64,000 nt of DNA from contig CAWFIT010000001.1 of the NCBI GenBank assembly GCA_963815965.1, forward strand, positions 682,001-746,000. The letters are read 5' to 3'. The notes beneath the pieces are model-generated. The model saw only the letters and a list, made by a program, of their open reading frames with translations. It searched no databases and was not told the origin of the DNA. Origin of the DNA: DASVFB01 sp963815965 (GTDB lineage Bacteria > Actinomycetota > Thermoleophilia > Gaiellales > Gaiellaceae). Positions 32,172-40,191 of the stretch are shown piece after piece. Both the position numbers and the translations under genes were made by a program. Each line of letters begins with the position of its first letter. Position 1 is the stretch's first letter.

Positions 32172-33608
32172 ATGTCGGAGCTGGAGGCGAGGCACTACAT
32201 CGGCCAGGCGGCAGCCGGGCACGAGGCGCTCACATGGGCGCAGGAGACGCGGGCGGCGATGGTCGACCTGAAGTTCTGCGACCTGCTCGGAACGTGGCAG
32301 CACGTCTCGCTGCCGATCAGCGCCTTCGACGAGTCGGCGTTCGAGGACGGGCTCGGCTTCGACGGCTCTTCGATCCGCGGCTGGCAGGGCATTTCCGAGA
32401 GCGACATGCTGCTGATGCCCGACGCATCGAGCGCCATCCTCGACCCGGCGACCGAGGTTCCGACCCTCTCGCTGATCTGCGAGATCGCCGACCCGCTCAC
32501 GCGTGAGCCGTACGGGAAGGACCCGCGGCGGGTCGCCCAGCACGCCGAGGCGTACCTGCGCGGAAGCGGGATCGCCGATACCGCCTACTTCGGCCCGGAG
32601 TGCGAGTTCTTCGTCTTCGACGAGGTGTCCTACGAGCTCGGGCCGAACCGCTCGCATTACCTCGTCGACTCCGCGGAAGGGCACTGGAACTCGGGCAAGC
32701 CGGGTCTCGGCTACACCGTGCGCGAGAAGGAGGGCTACTTCCCGCCGGCGCCGCACGACACGCTCAGCGACCTGCGCACGCAGATGGTGCTCACGCTCGA
32801 GCGGCTCGGCATCCCGTGCGAGTTCCACCACCACGAGGTCGCCTCGGGTGGGCAGTGCGAGATCGACCTCCGCTTCCAGACGCTGACGCGCATGGCGGAC
32901 CAGGTGATGATCTACAAGTACGTCGTCAAGAACGTCGCGCATGCCGCGGGCAAGACCGTGACGTTCATGCCGAAGCCCGTGTTCGGCGACAACGGCTCGG
33001 GAATGCATACGCATCAGTCCCTCTGGATGGAGGGGACGCCGCTGATGTCCGACAAGTCGGGTTACGCGGGGCTGTCGCAGCTGGCACGCGGATACATCGC
33101 CGGTCTCCTGGCACATGCGCCTGCGTTGCTCGCGTTCTGTGCGCCGACGACGAACTCGTATCGCAGGCTCGTACCCGGGTTCGAGGCGCCGGTGAACCTC
33201 GTGTATTCGCAGCGCAACCGCTCGGCGTGCATCCGCATCCCGATGTACTCGGAGTCGCCGAAGGCGAAGCGCGTCGAGTTCCGCTGTCCCGACGCCGCGG
33301 CGAACCCGTACCTCGCATTCGCGGCGATGCTCATGGCGGGCCTCGACGGGATCGAGCGCGGGCTCGACGCCGGCGCGCCCGCCGACTACGACCTCTTCGA
33401 GGAGATGCACGACGACGTGCCGCAGGTTCCCGGGTCGCTCGCCGAAGCGTTGGACGCGCTCGAAGCGGACCACGAGTTCCTGACGAAGGGCGGCGTGTTC
33501 AGCGAGGAGTTGATCCGCACGTGGATCGACTACAAGCGCGAGAACGAGGTCGACGTCGTGCGCCTGCGCCCGCATCCCGCTGAGTTCGGGTTGTACTTCG
33601 ATTGCTAG
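32172..33608 (+). CDS. glnA: Glutamine synthetase type I, beta-like, with Phe at the adenylylation site
   Basis: A 478-residue enzyme that makes glutamine from glutamate, ammonia and ATP. Core motifs are GLGFDGSSIRGW, GPECEFFVF, HHHEVASGGQCEIDL, FGDNGSGMHTHQSLW, NSYRRLVPGFEAPVNLVYSQRNRSACIRIP and EFRCPDAAANPYLAFAAML. The C-terminus (LEADHEFLTKGGVFSEELIRTWIDYKRENEV) is of the long beta class, normally inactivated by adenylylation of a Tyr in DLYELPPEE. Here the aligned residues are DLFEEMHDD, so the target is Phe409. AAGGAG precedes the ATG. It is the first gene of glnA-GNAT-glnK-amt. Confidence 0.96.
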   Translation: MSELEARHYIGQAAAGHEALTWAQETRAAMVDLKFCDLLGTWQHVSLPISAFDESAFEDGLGFDGSSIRGWQGISESDMLLMPDASSAILDPATEVPTLSLICEIADPLTREPYGKDPRRVAQHAEAYLRGSGIADTAYFGPECEFFVFDEVSYELGPNRSHYLVDSAEGHWNSGKPGLGYTVREKEGYFPPAPHDTLSDLRTQMVLTLERLGIPCEFHHHEVASGGQCEIDLRFQTLTRMADQVMIYKYVVKNVAHAAGKTVTFMPKPVFGDNGSGMHTHQSLWMEGTPLMSDKSGYAGLSQLARGYIAGLLAHAPALLAFCAPTTNSYRRLVPGFEAPVNLVYSQRNRSACIRIPMYSESPKAKRVEFRCPDAAANPYLAFAAMLMAGLDGIERGLDAGAPADYDLFEEMHDDVPQVPGSLAEALDALEADHEFLTKGGVFSEELIRTWIDYKRENEVDVVRLRPHPAEFGLYFDC

Positions 33609-33622
33609 CGACGGCGATCGAC

Positions 33623-34102
33623 ATGCTGATCCGCGACCTCCGCCCCGATGACTGGACGGAGGTCGCGGTGATCTACCGCGACGGGATGCGCGGCGGCATG
33701 GCGACGTTCGAGACAGAAGTGCCTCCGTGGGAGGCATGGCATGAGGCCCATTCGATCCGCGTCGTCGCCGAGCTCGACGAGCGCGTGATCGGCTGGGCGG
33801 CGTGCGGCCCCGCGTCGACGCGCTGGGCGTATCGCGGCGTCGCTGAGTCGAGCGTCTACATCGCACGCGACCAGCAGGGCCGCGGGATCGGGCGCGCGCT
33901 GATGGAACGGCTGATCGAGAAGAGCGAGAGCGCCGGCATCTGGACGCTTCAGACGGCGATCTTCCCCGAGAACGCGGCGTCGCTGCGGCTGCACCACCGC
34001 GTCGGCTTCCGCGTCGTCGGTGTCCGCAGGAGCATCGCGAAGCGCGACGGCCTGTGGCGCGACACCGTCCTGATGGAACGACGGAGCGAGGTGATTCAGT
34101 GA
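33623..34102 (+). CDS. GNAT acetyltransferase of the phosphinothricin acetyltransferase family
   Basis: A 159-residue protein with the PAT/methionine-sulfoximine acetyltransferase pattern: IRDLRPDDWTEVAVIYRDGMRGGMATFETE, AYRGVAESSVYIARDQQGRGIGRALMERLIE (acetyl-CoA loop) and NAASLRLHHRVGFRVVGVRRSIAKRDGLWRDTVLME. Family members acetylate phosphinothricin or methionine sulfoximine, which are inhibitors of glutamine synthetase. Here it sits between glnA and glnK, 14 bases after glnA and overlapping glnK (GTGA). Protection of GS is an attractive inference. The real substrate is unknown. Confidence 0.87.
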   Translation: MLIRDLRPDDWTEVAVIYRDGMRGGMATFETEVPPWEAWHEAHSIRVVAELDERVIGWAACGPASTRWAYRGVAESSVYIARDQQGRGIGRALMERLIEKSESAGIWTLQTAIFPENAASLRLHHRVGFRVVGVRRSIAKRDGLWRDTVLMERRSEVIQ

Positions 34103-34449
34103 TCAAGGTCGAGGCTGTTGTGATCCGCGAGCGCGTCGAGACGGTGATCGACGCCGTCGAGGAGGCGACCGGGCACGTTGGCGTAACCGTGATCGAGGCA
34201 GTCGGCCACGGCCGGCAGCGAGGGATCACGCATGAGTACCGCGGACGCGTCTTCGAGTCGCGTTTCCTGCCGAAAGCGCTGCTGATCTTCGTCGTCGAGG
34301 AGGAGCGCGCGGAAGGAGTCGTCGCCGCGATCGTCGACTCGGCCCGCAGTGGCAACGAGTCGGGCGACGGGCTCGTGTGGGCGACCGAGGTCGGCCACGT
34401 CACGCACAACAGGACAGCGATGCCCCTGGAGGAGGTTGAAGTCGGATGA
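34099..34449 (+). CDS. glnK: PII nitrogen regulatory protein with Phe at the uridylylation site
   Basis: A 116-residue PII signal protein that would sense 2-oxoglutarate and ATP/ADP and gate the ammonium channel. The T-loop region reads GRQRGITHEYRGRVFESRFLPK against the canonical GRQKGHTELYRGAEYMVDFLPK. Tyr46 is kept, but Tyr51, the residue uridylylated or adenylylated in other bacteria, is Phe (residue 52 here). The C-terminal part (AAIVDSARSGNESGDGLVWATEVGHVTHNRT) contains the ATP-binding loop in altered form. The GTG start overlaps the GNAT stop, and its stop overlaps the amt start (ATGA). Confidence 0.93.
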   Translation: MIKVEAVVIRERVETVIDAVEEATGHVGVTVIEAVGHGRQRGITHEYRGRVFESRFLPKALLIFVVEEERAEGVVAAIVDSARSGNESGDGLVWATEVGHVTHNRTAMPLEEVEVG

Positions 34450-35849
34450 AGACGCAGGACCTGGCAATCGCCGCGAGCACGATCTGGGTGGTCCTCGCCG
34501 CGATCCTCGTGATGTTCATGCAGGCCGGCTTCGCCTTCCTCGAGGCCGGGCTGACACGCATGAAGAACGTCGGTCACGTCGCGGCGAAGAACGTGCTGAT
34601 CTTCGCGCTCGCGTCGATCGTCTACTACCTCGTCGGATTCGGCATCGCCTTCGGTGACGGCGGCAACGGGCTCGTCGGCGGGTCCGGCTTCGTTCCGTCC
34701 GTCGACTCGCTGCTCGCCGTCGGCCAGGCGCCGTTCAGCTGGTTCAGCTCGATCCCCGGCGCTGCGGGCTACCTGTTCGAAGTCGTCTTCTGCGCGGTGT
34801 CGCTCGCGATCGTCTGGGGCGCGATGGCCGAGCGGACGCGCCTCTGGGTCTACTTCGCGTTCGGGATCGTCTTCACGCTCATGTACTCCCTCGTCTCGCA
34901 CTGGGTCTGGAGCCCGGACGGCTGGCTCTTCGCCAAAGGCATGCAGGATTTCGCCGGCTCGACCGTCGTTCACTACCAGGGCGCGCTCGCCGGGCTCGCG
35001 GGAGCGCTGCTGCTCGGCCCGCGCATCGGCAAGTTCGACAGGGACGGGAAGCCGAACGCGATCCCCGGGCACAACATGGCGTACACGACGCTCGGCGTGA
35101 TCATCCTCTGGTTCGGCTGGTTCGGCTTCAACCCCGGCTCGACGCTGAGCGTGGACTTCGGCGGCGTCGGCTTCTTCGCGTACGTCGCGCTGAACACGAA
35201 CCTCGCGGCGGCGGCCGGCGTGCTCGGCGCCGTGATCACGTCCTGGCTCGTGATCAAGAAGCCGGACCTCTCGATGATGCTGAACGGCGCGATCGCCGCG
35301 CTCGTCGCAATCACAGCAGCGTGCGCGTTCGTTGCGCCGTGGGCCGCGATCGTGATCGGCTTCGTCGCGGGAGGCATCGTCGTCGTCGGCGTGCTCGCGG
35401 TCGAGAAGGCCGGACTCGACGACCCCGTCGGCGCCGTCGCGGCGCACGGGATGTCGGGTGTCTGGGGGACGCTGTCCCTCGGTTTCCTGGCGATGCCGAG
35501 CCTCGCGGACAAGCTCGCCACGGGACAGGGCGGCCTCTTCTACGGCGGCGGCTTCCACCAGCTCGGCGTCCAGGCGCTCGGGCTCATCGCCGTCGGCGCG
35601 TTCGCCTTCAGTTCGTCGTTCGCAGTGCTCTGGGCCTTCAAGCACACAGTCGGCATCCGCACCGACCCGGAGGTCGAGACGGCCGGGCTCGACGTGAGCG
35701 AGCACGGCATGTGGGGCTACCCCGAGTTCTACATCCCCGTCCCGGGCGGGTACGGAACCGAGTCGCACGGCCACCTCGGCCTCGCGCACGCACACCGTCA
35801 TCCCGCCCCGGCGCATGCGATGACGCCGGTCATCGAGCCGACGACGTAA
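34446..35849 (+). CDS. amt: Ammonium transporter (Amt family)
   Basis: A 467-residue channel with about 11 membrane helices. The twin pore histidines can be placed in GSTVVHYQGALAGLAGALLLG (helix 5) and VAAHGMSGVWGTLSLGF (helix 10), and the periplasmic recruitment region contains MFMQAGFAFLEAGL. The cytoplasmic C-terminal motif GLDVSEHGMWGYPEFY corresponds to the conserved GLDLSEHGE. It is followed by an unusual His-rich tail (SHGHLGLAHAHRHPAPAHAM). Coupling to glnK (ATGA) fits blockage of the channel by PII under ammonium excess. Confidence 0.95.
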   Translation: MKTQDLAIAASTIWVVLAAILVMFMQAGFAFLEAGLTRMKNVGHVAAKNVLIFALASIVYYLVGFGIAFGDGGNGLVGGSGFVPSVDSLLAVGQAPFSWFSSIPGAAGYLFEVVFCAVSLAIVWGAMAERTRLWVYFAFGIVFTLMYSLVSHWVWSPDGWLFAKGMQDFAGSTVVHYQGALAGLAGALLLGPRIGKFDRDGKPNAIPGHNMAYTTLGVIILWFGWFGFNPGSTLSVDFGGVGFFAYVALNTNLAAAAGVLGAVITSWLVIKKPDLSMMLNGAIAALVAITAACAFVAPWAAIVIGFVAGGIVVVGVLAVEKAGLDDPVGAVAAHGMSGVWGTLSLGFLAMPSLADKLATGQGGLFYGGGFHQLGVQALGLIAVGAFAFSSSFAVLWAFKHTVGIRTDPEVETAGLDVSEHGMWGYPEFYIPVPGGYGTESHGHLGLAHAHRHPAPAHAMTPVIEPTT

Positions 35850-35864
35850 CGACATCGCTGTTCC

Positions 35865-35899
35865 GGCCATGCCCTGAGTCCTGGACTCGGGGCATGGCC
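35865..35899. repeat. Long near-perfect inverted repeat after amt, with a degenerate second copy
   Basis: The 17-base arms 35865-35881 and 35883-35899 are complementary at 16 positions plus one G-T pair, a very stable hairpin 15 bases after the amt stop. There is no T-run, so it could be a Rho-independent-like terminator lacking the tail, an mRNA stabiliser, or a repetitive palindromic element. A related, weaker element at 35987-36014 shares the core GAGTCCTGGAC and forms a 6-pair stem. The presence of two related copies in one 213-base gap favours a repeat family. Confidence 0.6.
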
Positions 35900-36062
35900 T
35901 GGACGTCCAATTGCGCGCCGATCCCTGACGCTCTGGACGCCGCAGCAGTGCGCCTGCGCCGCCGCGCACCCGTCTCGTCCGGACATGACCCGAGTCCTGG
36001 ACGTGGGACGGGTCTCGAGTGGTACGTGAGCCTCGGTCGGCGACGGCTGTATTGATTCCGGC

Positions 36063-36770
36063 GTGGACTACCGCTTCGCCGACTGCCGCTGGGATATCTC
36101 GGACCCCGACGCCGGACGCCGGCTCTATCTCGCCGGGCACATTCCCGGCGCGGCGTTCCTCGACGTCGAGCGAGACCTGGCGGCGCCACCCGGACCGGGC
36201 GGACGCCATCCTCTACCGAGCATGGACCAGTTCGCCGCGGCGGCGTCAAGGGCGGGCATCGGCCCAGGCGTCTTCGTGGTCGCGTACGGCACGATGGGCG
36301 GCGCCGAACGGCTCTGGTGGCTCCTGCGGCACTTCGGCCACGACGACACCGCTGTGATCGACCTCGCCGCGTGGCACGGGCCCCTCCGCGCCGGCGAAGA
36401 GCAGATCGAGCCTGCGCAGTTCGTGCCACGGCCGCGCACGGACGACACGATCGACGCAGACGAGCTGGCGGCGCGCCTCGGCGAACTGGTCGTCGTCGAC
36501 GCGCGCGTGCCGGAGCGCTGGCGCGGCGAGCCGAATCCGATCGACAAGGTGCCCGGGCGCATCCCCGGCGCACTCAACGCTTCGTGGGAGGCACCGCTGC
36601 CGCCGCTGCCCGACGGCGAGCTCGTCGCATACTGCGGTTCGGGCGTAACCGCGTGCGTGCCGCTGCACAGGCTTGCACTCGTGGGGCGGGAGGGGAAGCT
36701 CTATCCCGGCTCGTGGTCGGAATGGGAGCAGCGAGCCGAGTTGCCTGTCGAGCGGGGTCAGGCGAGTTGA
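36063..36770 (+). CDS. Sulfurtransferase with two rhodanese domains
   Basis: A 235-residue thiosulfate/3-mercaptopyruvate sulfurtransferase-type protein. The N-terminal domain (ISDPDAGRRLYLAGHIPGAAFLDVERDL) is inactive, with YGTMGGAERL lacking a Cys. The C-terminal domain holds the active-site loop AYCGSGVTACVPL (Cys about 201), where CGSGVTA matches the thiosulfate sulfurtransferase/mercaptopyruvate sulfurtransferase family. The start is GTG 36063, and the family often has a few more N-terminal residues. It ends inside the convergent gene at 36758 (13-base overlap). Confidence 0.88.
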   Translation: MDYRFADCRWDISDPDAGRRLYLAGHIPGAAFLDVERDLAAPPGPGGRHPLPSMDQFAAAASRAGIGPGVFVVAYGTMGGAERLWWLLRHFGHDDTAVIDLAAWHGPLRAGEEQIEPAQFVPRPRTDDTIDADELAARLGELVVVDARVPERWRGEPNPIDKVPGRIPGALNASWEAPLPPLPDGELVAYCGSGVTACVPLHRLALVGREGKLYPGSWSEWEQRAELPVERGQAS

Positions 36771-38671
36771 ATCTCTGCGGGCAGCTCGACTGATTCGACG
36801 TCCGTCGAGAGCTCGTCGCGGACGCGCATGTCGAAATAGACGTACACGGTCGCCAGCGCGACGAACGGCATCGTCAGCGTGTACACGATCCCCGCTACGA
36901 GGTTGAGCCACGCAAGCGGCACGTTCGTCAGGAGGATCAGCGCCGCACCGAGCAGCGGGCCAAGGGCGAGCGCCAGAACCGCGCCCGCCGCGCCGAGCGA
37001 CGCGACCTTGAGCCACCCGTGACGCACCAGGTGTCGACTGCGCCGGAGACCGGCGATCGCGCCCGTGCCTTCGAGCTCGATCACCGGAGCGATCAGCGCC
37101 CACCGGACGGCGAGCCAGATCGCGATCGGCACGAGGAAGACGGTTGTGAAGAGCAATGAGACGACGATCGAGGCGATCGTGAGCGCAACGAGAAGGGGGC
37201 CTGAGCCGTGGAGCGACATCCGGTAGGCCTGCAGCGGTCCGATCTTTCGACCTCGGTCGATCTCCGCCAGCGCCCGCGCGGTTGCAGCCATCACGAGACC
37301 GAGCCCGAACAGGGTCAGCGCGGTGCCGAGCGCGACGACCACGAACACGACGACGCCGCCGGCCCCGCCCTCGGTCTCGACACCGAAGACGCTCGACGTG
37401 CGAAGGAGGAGCGAATCGGCGACGGTCACGATCACGGAGATCGGCAATGCCAGCAGGCCGATGCCGAGAACCAGCGGTAACCGTTTGACGTACATGCGCG
37501 CGGAGGCGGCGAGGACCTGGCCCCAGGCGCGGCGACGCGCGAGCCGGAACGGCGTCGCCGGCCGCCAGGTCGCGCGCGAGAGCGCGACAGCGATCAGGAC
37601 GACGAGAACGAGAAGCGTGAGGATTGCCCCCGGCAGATGACCCAGACTTCTCCGGAGCGCGTTGGAGCCGGCGGCGACCGCGCCGCAGAAGAAGTCCGTC
37701 GCCCCGGTCCCGAACGCGCCGCCTGCGGGAACCCCGATGCTCCGTTCGCGCCAGTCCTCCGACGTCCGAATCGGCTCCGTCCACTGGGCCTTGAGGTTCG
37801 GCCCGGTCGGCCCGTTGAAGAAGGCCTTCTGAAGCTCGCCCCAGCGTCCCTCGAAGCCGATCCAAGGAAAGGCGCCGCGCGCCTCCGCAGGATCGCTGGG
37901 GATCGTCCGCACGATTGGCCTGATCTCGCGCGTCGGGCCTCGTGTGTCGTCGCAGCCGACTCCCTCGGAGCCCTGACTGCCCAGAAAGAGCGCCTCGTCG
38001 TAGAAGTTCGCATGCGAGCCGGCGGCCGGGTGGACGACGGGATGCGTTCCGTCGACGAGCTCGAGCTTCTCGTCGCCCCAGGTCGCTCGCTCCGCCCCCT
38101 CGTGCTGGCTATAGCCGACGGAGACCGGCCGGCCCGCGAGTGCATCGCTCGCGTTCGACGCATCGAAGTCGAGCTGGATCATCTCCCAGTCCCCTTCGTG
38201 CGTGTTGTTCCAGTCGTTGAAGACGTAGTAGAACCAGTACTGCAGCGCGAGCTTTCCGGGGAAGCTCGGATCCGCCGCCACGTGCGCGTAGACCGTCGGC
38301 GACGTTCCCTTTGTGACGCGTCGTCCCCAACGCTCGTAGCCGCATCCCGGGTCGAGAGCGTCCCCGGGGAAGTCGAGGTGATACTCGTAGCGCTGCGGTG
38401 AGAGGTCCCGGGCGGACGGCGCGATCTTCACGAGGTCCCGACCCCAGGGCCCACGAAGCGCCACGGTCGGCTCGTGGAACAGGGCGTCCACGTCGATCGG
38501 CTCGTACGGCTCGCCCCGGCCGCACTCCTCTGTCTGCTTCACGAGCTTGACGACCGGCGCATACCGTTGCGCGAGCTTGTTCTCGTCGACGGCGCTGCCC
38601 GCGGCAGCCGACGCCAGGCCGAGCGCGGCGAGGCATGCCGCGCCGAGCGAGACGTAGACGCGTCTCCTCAT
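36758..38671 (-). CDS. Exported Vps62-like domain fused to a polytopic membrane domain
   Basis: A 637-residue protein. A signal peptide (about 1-26, ACLAALGLASAAAGS) is followed by an extracytoplasmic domain to about residue 340 with YAPVVKL, YWFYYVFNDWNNTHEGDWEMIQLDF and HPAAGSHANFYDEALFLG. This is the pattern of Vps62-related domains. After a membrane helix (GAILTLLVLVVLIAVAL), a second half of about 250 residues has some six helices with a repeated LVLGIGLLALP pattern, resembling membrane domains of GDPD-associated proteins. The function is unknown. The combination is unusual. Confidence 0.72.
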   Translation of the reverse strand: MRRRVYVSLGAACLAALGLASAAAGSAVDENKLAQRYAPVVKLVKQTEECGRGEPYEPIDVDALFHEPTVALRGPWGRDLVKIAPSARDLSPQRYEYHLDFPGDALDPGCGYERWGRRVTKGTSPTVYAHVAADPSFPGKLALQYWFYYVFNDWNNTHEGDWEMIQLDFDASNASDALAGRPVSVGYSQHEGAERATWGDEKLELVDGTHPVVHPAAGSHANFYDEALFLGSQGSEGVGCDDTRGPTREIRPIVRTIPSDPAEARGAFPWIGFEGRWGELQKAFFNGPTGPNLKAQWTEPIRTSEDWRERSIGVPAGGAFGTGATDFFCGAVAAGSNALRRSLGHLPGAILTLLVLVVLIAVALSRATWRPATPFRLARRRAWGQVLAASARMYVKRLPLVLGIGLLALPISVIVTVADSLLLRTSSVFGVETEGGAGGVVVFVVVALGTALTLFGLGLVMAATARALAEIDRGRKIGPLQAYRMSLHGSGPLLVALTIASIVVSLLFTTVFLVPIAIWLAVRWALIAPVIELEGTGAIAGLRRSRHLVRHGWLKVASLGAAGAVLALALGPLLGAALILLTNVPLAWLNLVAGIVYTLTMPFVALATVYVYFDMRVRDELSTDVESVELPAEIQLA

Positions 38672-38742
38672 CCTTCAGGCTTCGCCGCGGGAGAATCCAA
38701 TCCTCACCGCTGCGGCCCCATGGCTGATGCGATGCTCCGTCC

Positions 38743-40179
38743 ATGACGAGCGGGAGTGCACTGGCCGGACGGCACGTCCACCTCAGCGCCGACGAGCGGG
38801 TCGCTCGTGGGAGGGCAGCGCGCACGGCCGCGCCGCGGTCGAGCCACGGCAAGTGGGAGGCGGCGGCGAACCGCCCGGATCCGATCGCGCTGCTCGAGGA
38901 GCAGGCCGAGAGTCGCGTTCCCGACCTGGTCCCGATCCGCTACGGCCGGATGCTCGACTCGCCGTTCGCCTTCTTCCGCGGTGCTGCCCTGATCATGGCT
39001 GCCGACCTGGCCCCGACGCCCCGGTCGGGGGTCAACGTCCAGCTCTGCGGCGATGCGCACCTGTCGAACTTCGGCGTGTTCGGCTCACCCGAGCGGCAGC
39101 TGATGTTCGACATCAACGACTTCGACGAAACGCTCCCCGGCCCGTGGGAGTGGGACGTGAAGCGGCTCGCCGCAAGCGTCGAGGTGCTCGGTCGCGACCT
39201 CGCGTTCCACAAGGCTGATCGTCGCGAGATCGTCGAGGCCGGGGTCCGTCAGTACCGAAACACGATGCGGAAGGCTGCAGGCATGCAAACGCTCGCGGCC
39301 TGGTACGACCACCTGGACACAGAACAGATTCTCGGCTGGGTCCGAGACGAGGTGCGCGAGAAGCGACTGGCCAAGGAGGAGCTGAAGCGCGCCGAGAAGC
39401 ACGTCGCAAAGGCGAGAACCCGAGACAGCATGCGGGTCTTCGCCAAGCGCGCGGACGAGATCGACGGCGCGCTGCGAATCGTCGCCGACCCGCCGCTGAT
39501 CGTGCCGATCGACGATCTGCTTCCGCCCGGGACCGACCGCGACGAGGCCGAGGAATGGATGCGCTCACTGGTCACGGCGTACCGCGGATCGCTCGCCGAC
39601 CACCACCACCCGATCGAGGAGTTCGAGTACGTCCACACCGCGCGAAAAGTCGTGGGCGTGGGTAGCGTCGGAACCCGTGCCTGGATCCACCTGTTCGTGG
39701 GCCGGGACGACCAGGATCCCCTGTTCCTGCAGTCAAAGGAAGCCGAGGCCTCGGTGCTGGAGCGGTTCATCGGGAAGAGCGAGCACCTCCACCACGGCCG
39801 GCGGGTCGTCGTCGGCCAGCGACTGATGCAGGCGGCCAGCGACATCTTTCTCGGCTGGCTCCGCGTCGAGGGGATCGACGGCCTGACCCGCGACTACTAC
39901 ATCCGCCAGCTCCACGACTGGAAAGGCGGGGCCGAAGTCGAGACCATGCTGGTGCCCGGCGCAACGCTCTACACCCGCCTGTGCGGAGCGACCCTCGCCC
40001 GCGCGCACGCGCGCTGGGGCGACCGGATCGCCATCGCGGCCTACCTGGGCAAGAGCAACGGATTCGACCGGGCGATCGCAGACTTCGCTACCGCCTATGC
40101 CGACCAGAACGAACGCGACTACGAAACGTTCACCGGGGCCGTCGATTCGGGACGGCTCACAGTGCAGACCGGTCTTTGA
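38743..40179 (+). CDS. DUF2252 family protein
   Basis: A 478-residue cytoplasmic protein. DUF2252 landmarks are VPIRYGRMLDSPFAFFRGAALIMAADL, the strongly conserved CGDAHLSNFGVFGSPERQLMFDINDFDETLPGPWEWDVKRLA (kinase-like fold with the HLxNFG and DxNDFDE motifs), and YYIRQLHDWKGGAEVE near the C-terminus. The fold resembles aminoglycoside phosphotransferase-like kinases, but the substrate is unknown. The ATG start is divergent from the preceding gene with a 71-base gap. A perfect hairpin overlaps its stop. Confidence 0.9.
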   Translation: MTSGSALAGRHVHLSADERVARGRAARTAAPRSSHGKWEAAANRPDPIALLEEQAESRVPDLVPIRYGRMLDSPFAFFRGAALIMAADLAPTPRSGVNVQLCGDAHLSNFGVFGSPERQLMFDINDFDETLPGPWEWDVKRLAASVEVLGRDLAFHKADRREIVEAGVRQYRNTMRKAAGMQTLAAWYDHLDTEQILGWVRDEVREKRLAKEELKRAEKHVAKARTRDSMRVFAKRADEIDGALRIVADPPLIVPIDDLLPPGTDRDEAEEWMRSLVTAYRGSLADHHHPIEEFEYVHTARKVVGVGSVGTRAWIHLFVGRDDQDPLFLQSKEAEASVLERFIGKSEHLHHGRRVVVGQRLMQAASDIFLGWLRVEGIDGLTRDYYIRQLHDWKGGAEVETMLVPGATLYTRLCGATLARAHARWGDRIAIAAYLGKSNGFDRAIADFATAYADQNERDYETFTGAVDSGRLTVQTGL

Positions 40180-40188
40180 AGACCGGTC
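40167..40188. terminator. Perfect hairpin between convergent genes
   Basis: GACCGGTCTT (40167-40176) and AAGACCGGTC (40179-40188) are perfectly complementary. The stop codon of the DUF2252 gene lies in the loop, and the convergent SIMPL gene ends 3 bases later. The position suggests a bidirectional terminator. A U-tract is missing, so termination is inferred from position and stability only. Confidence 0.6.
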
Positions 40189-40191
40189 GGG

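Noticed and set aside
32064..36209. A 1381-codon open frame on the minus strand covering the whole glnA-GNAT-glnK-amt operon
   Set aside because: It is antisense to four clear genes. The translation is a low-complexity Arg/Glu/His/Ala mixture with no family motif. It is explained by GC-rich codon bias leaving the complementary frame open.
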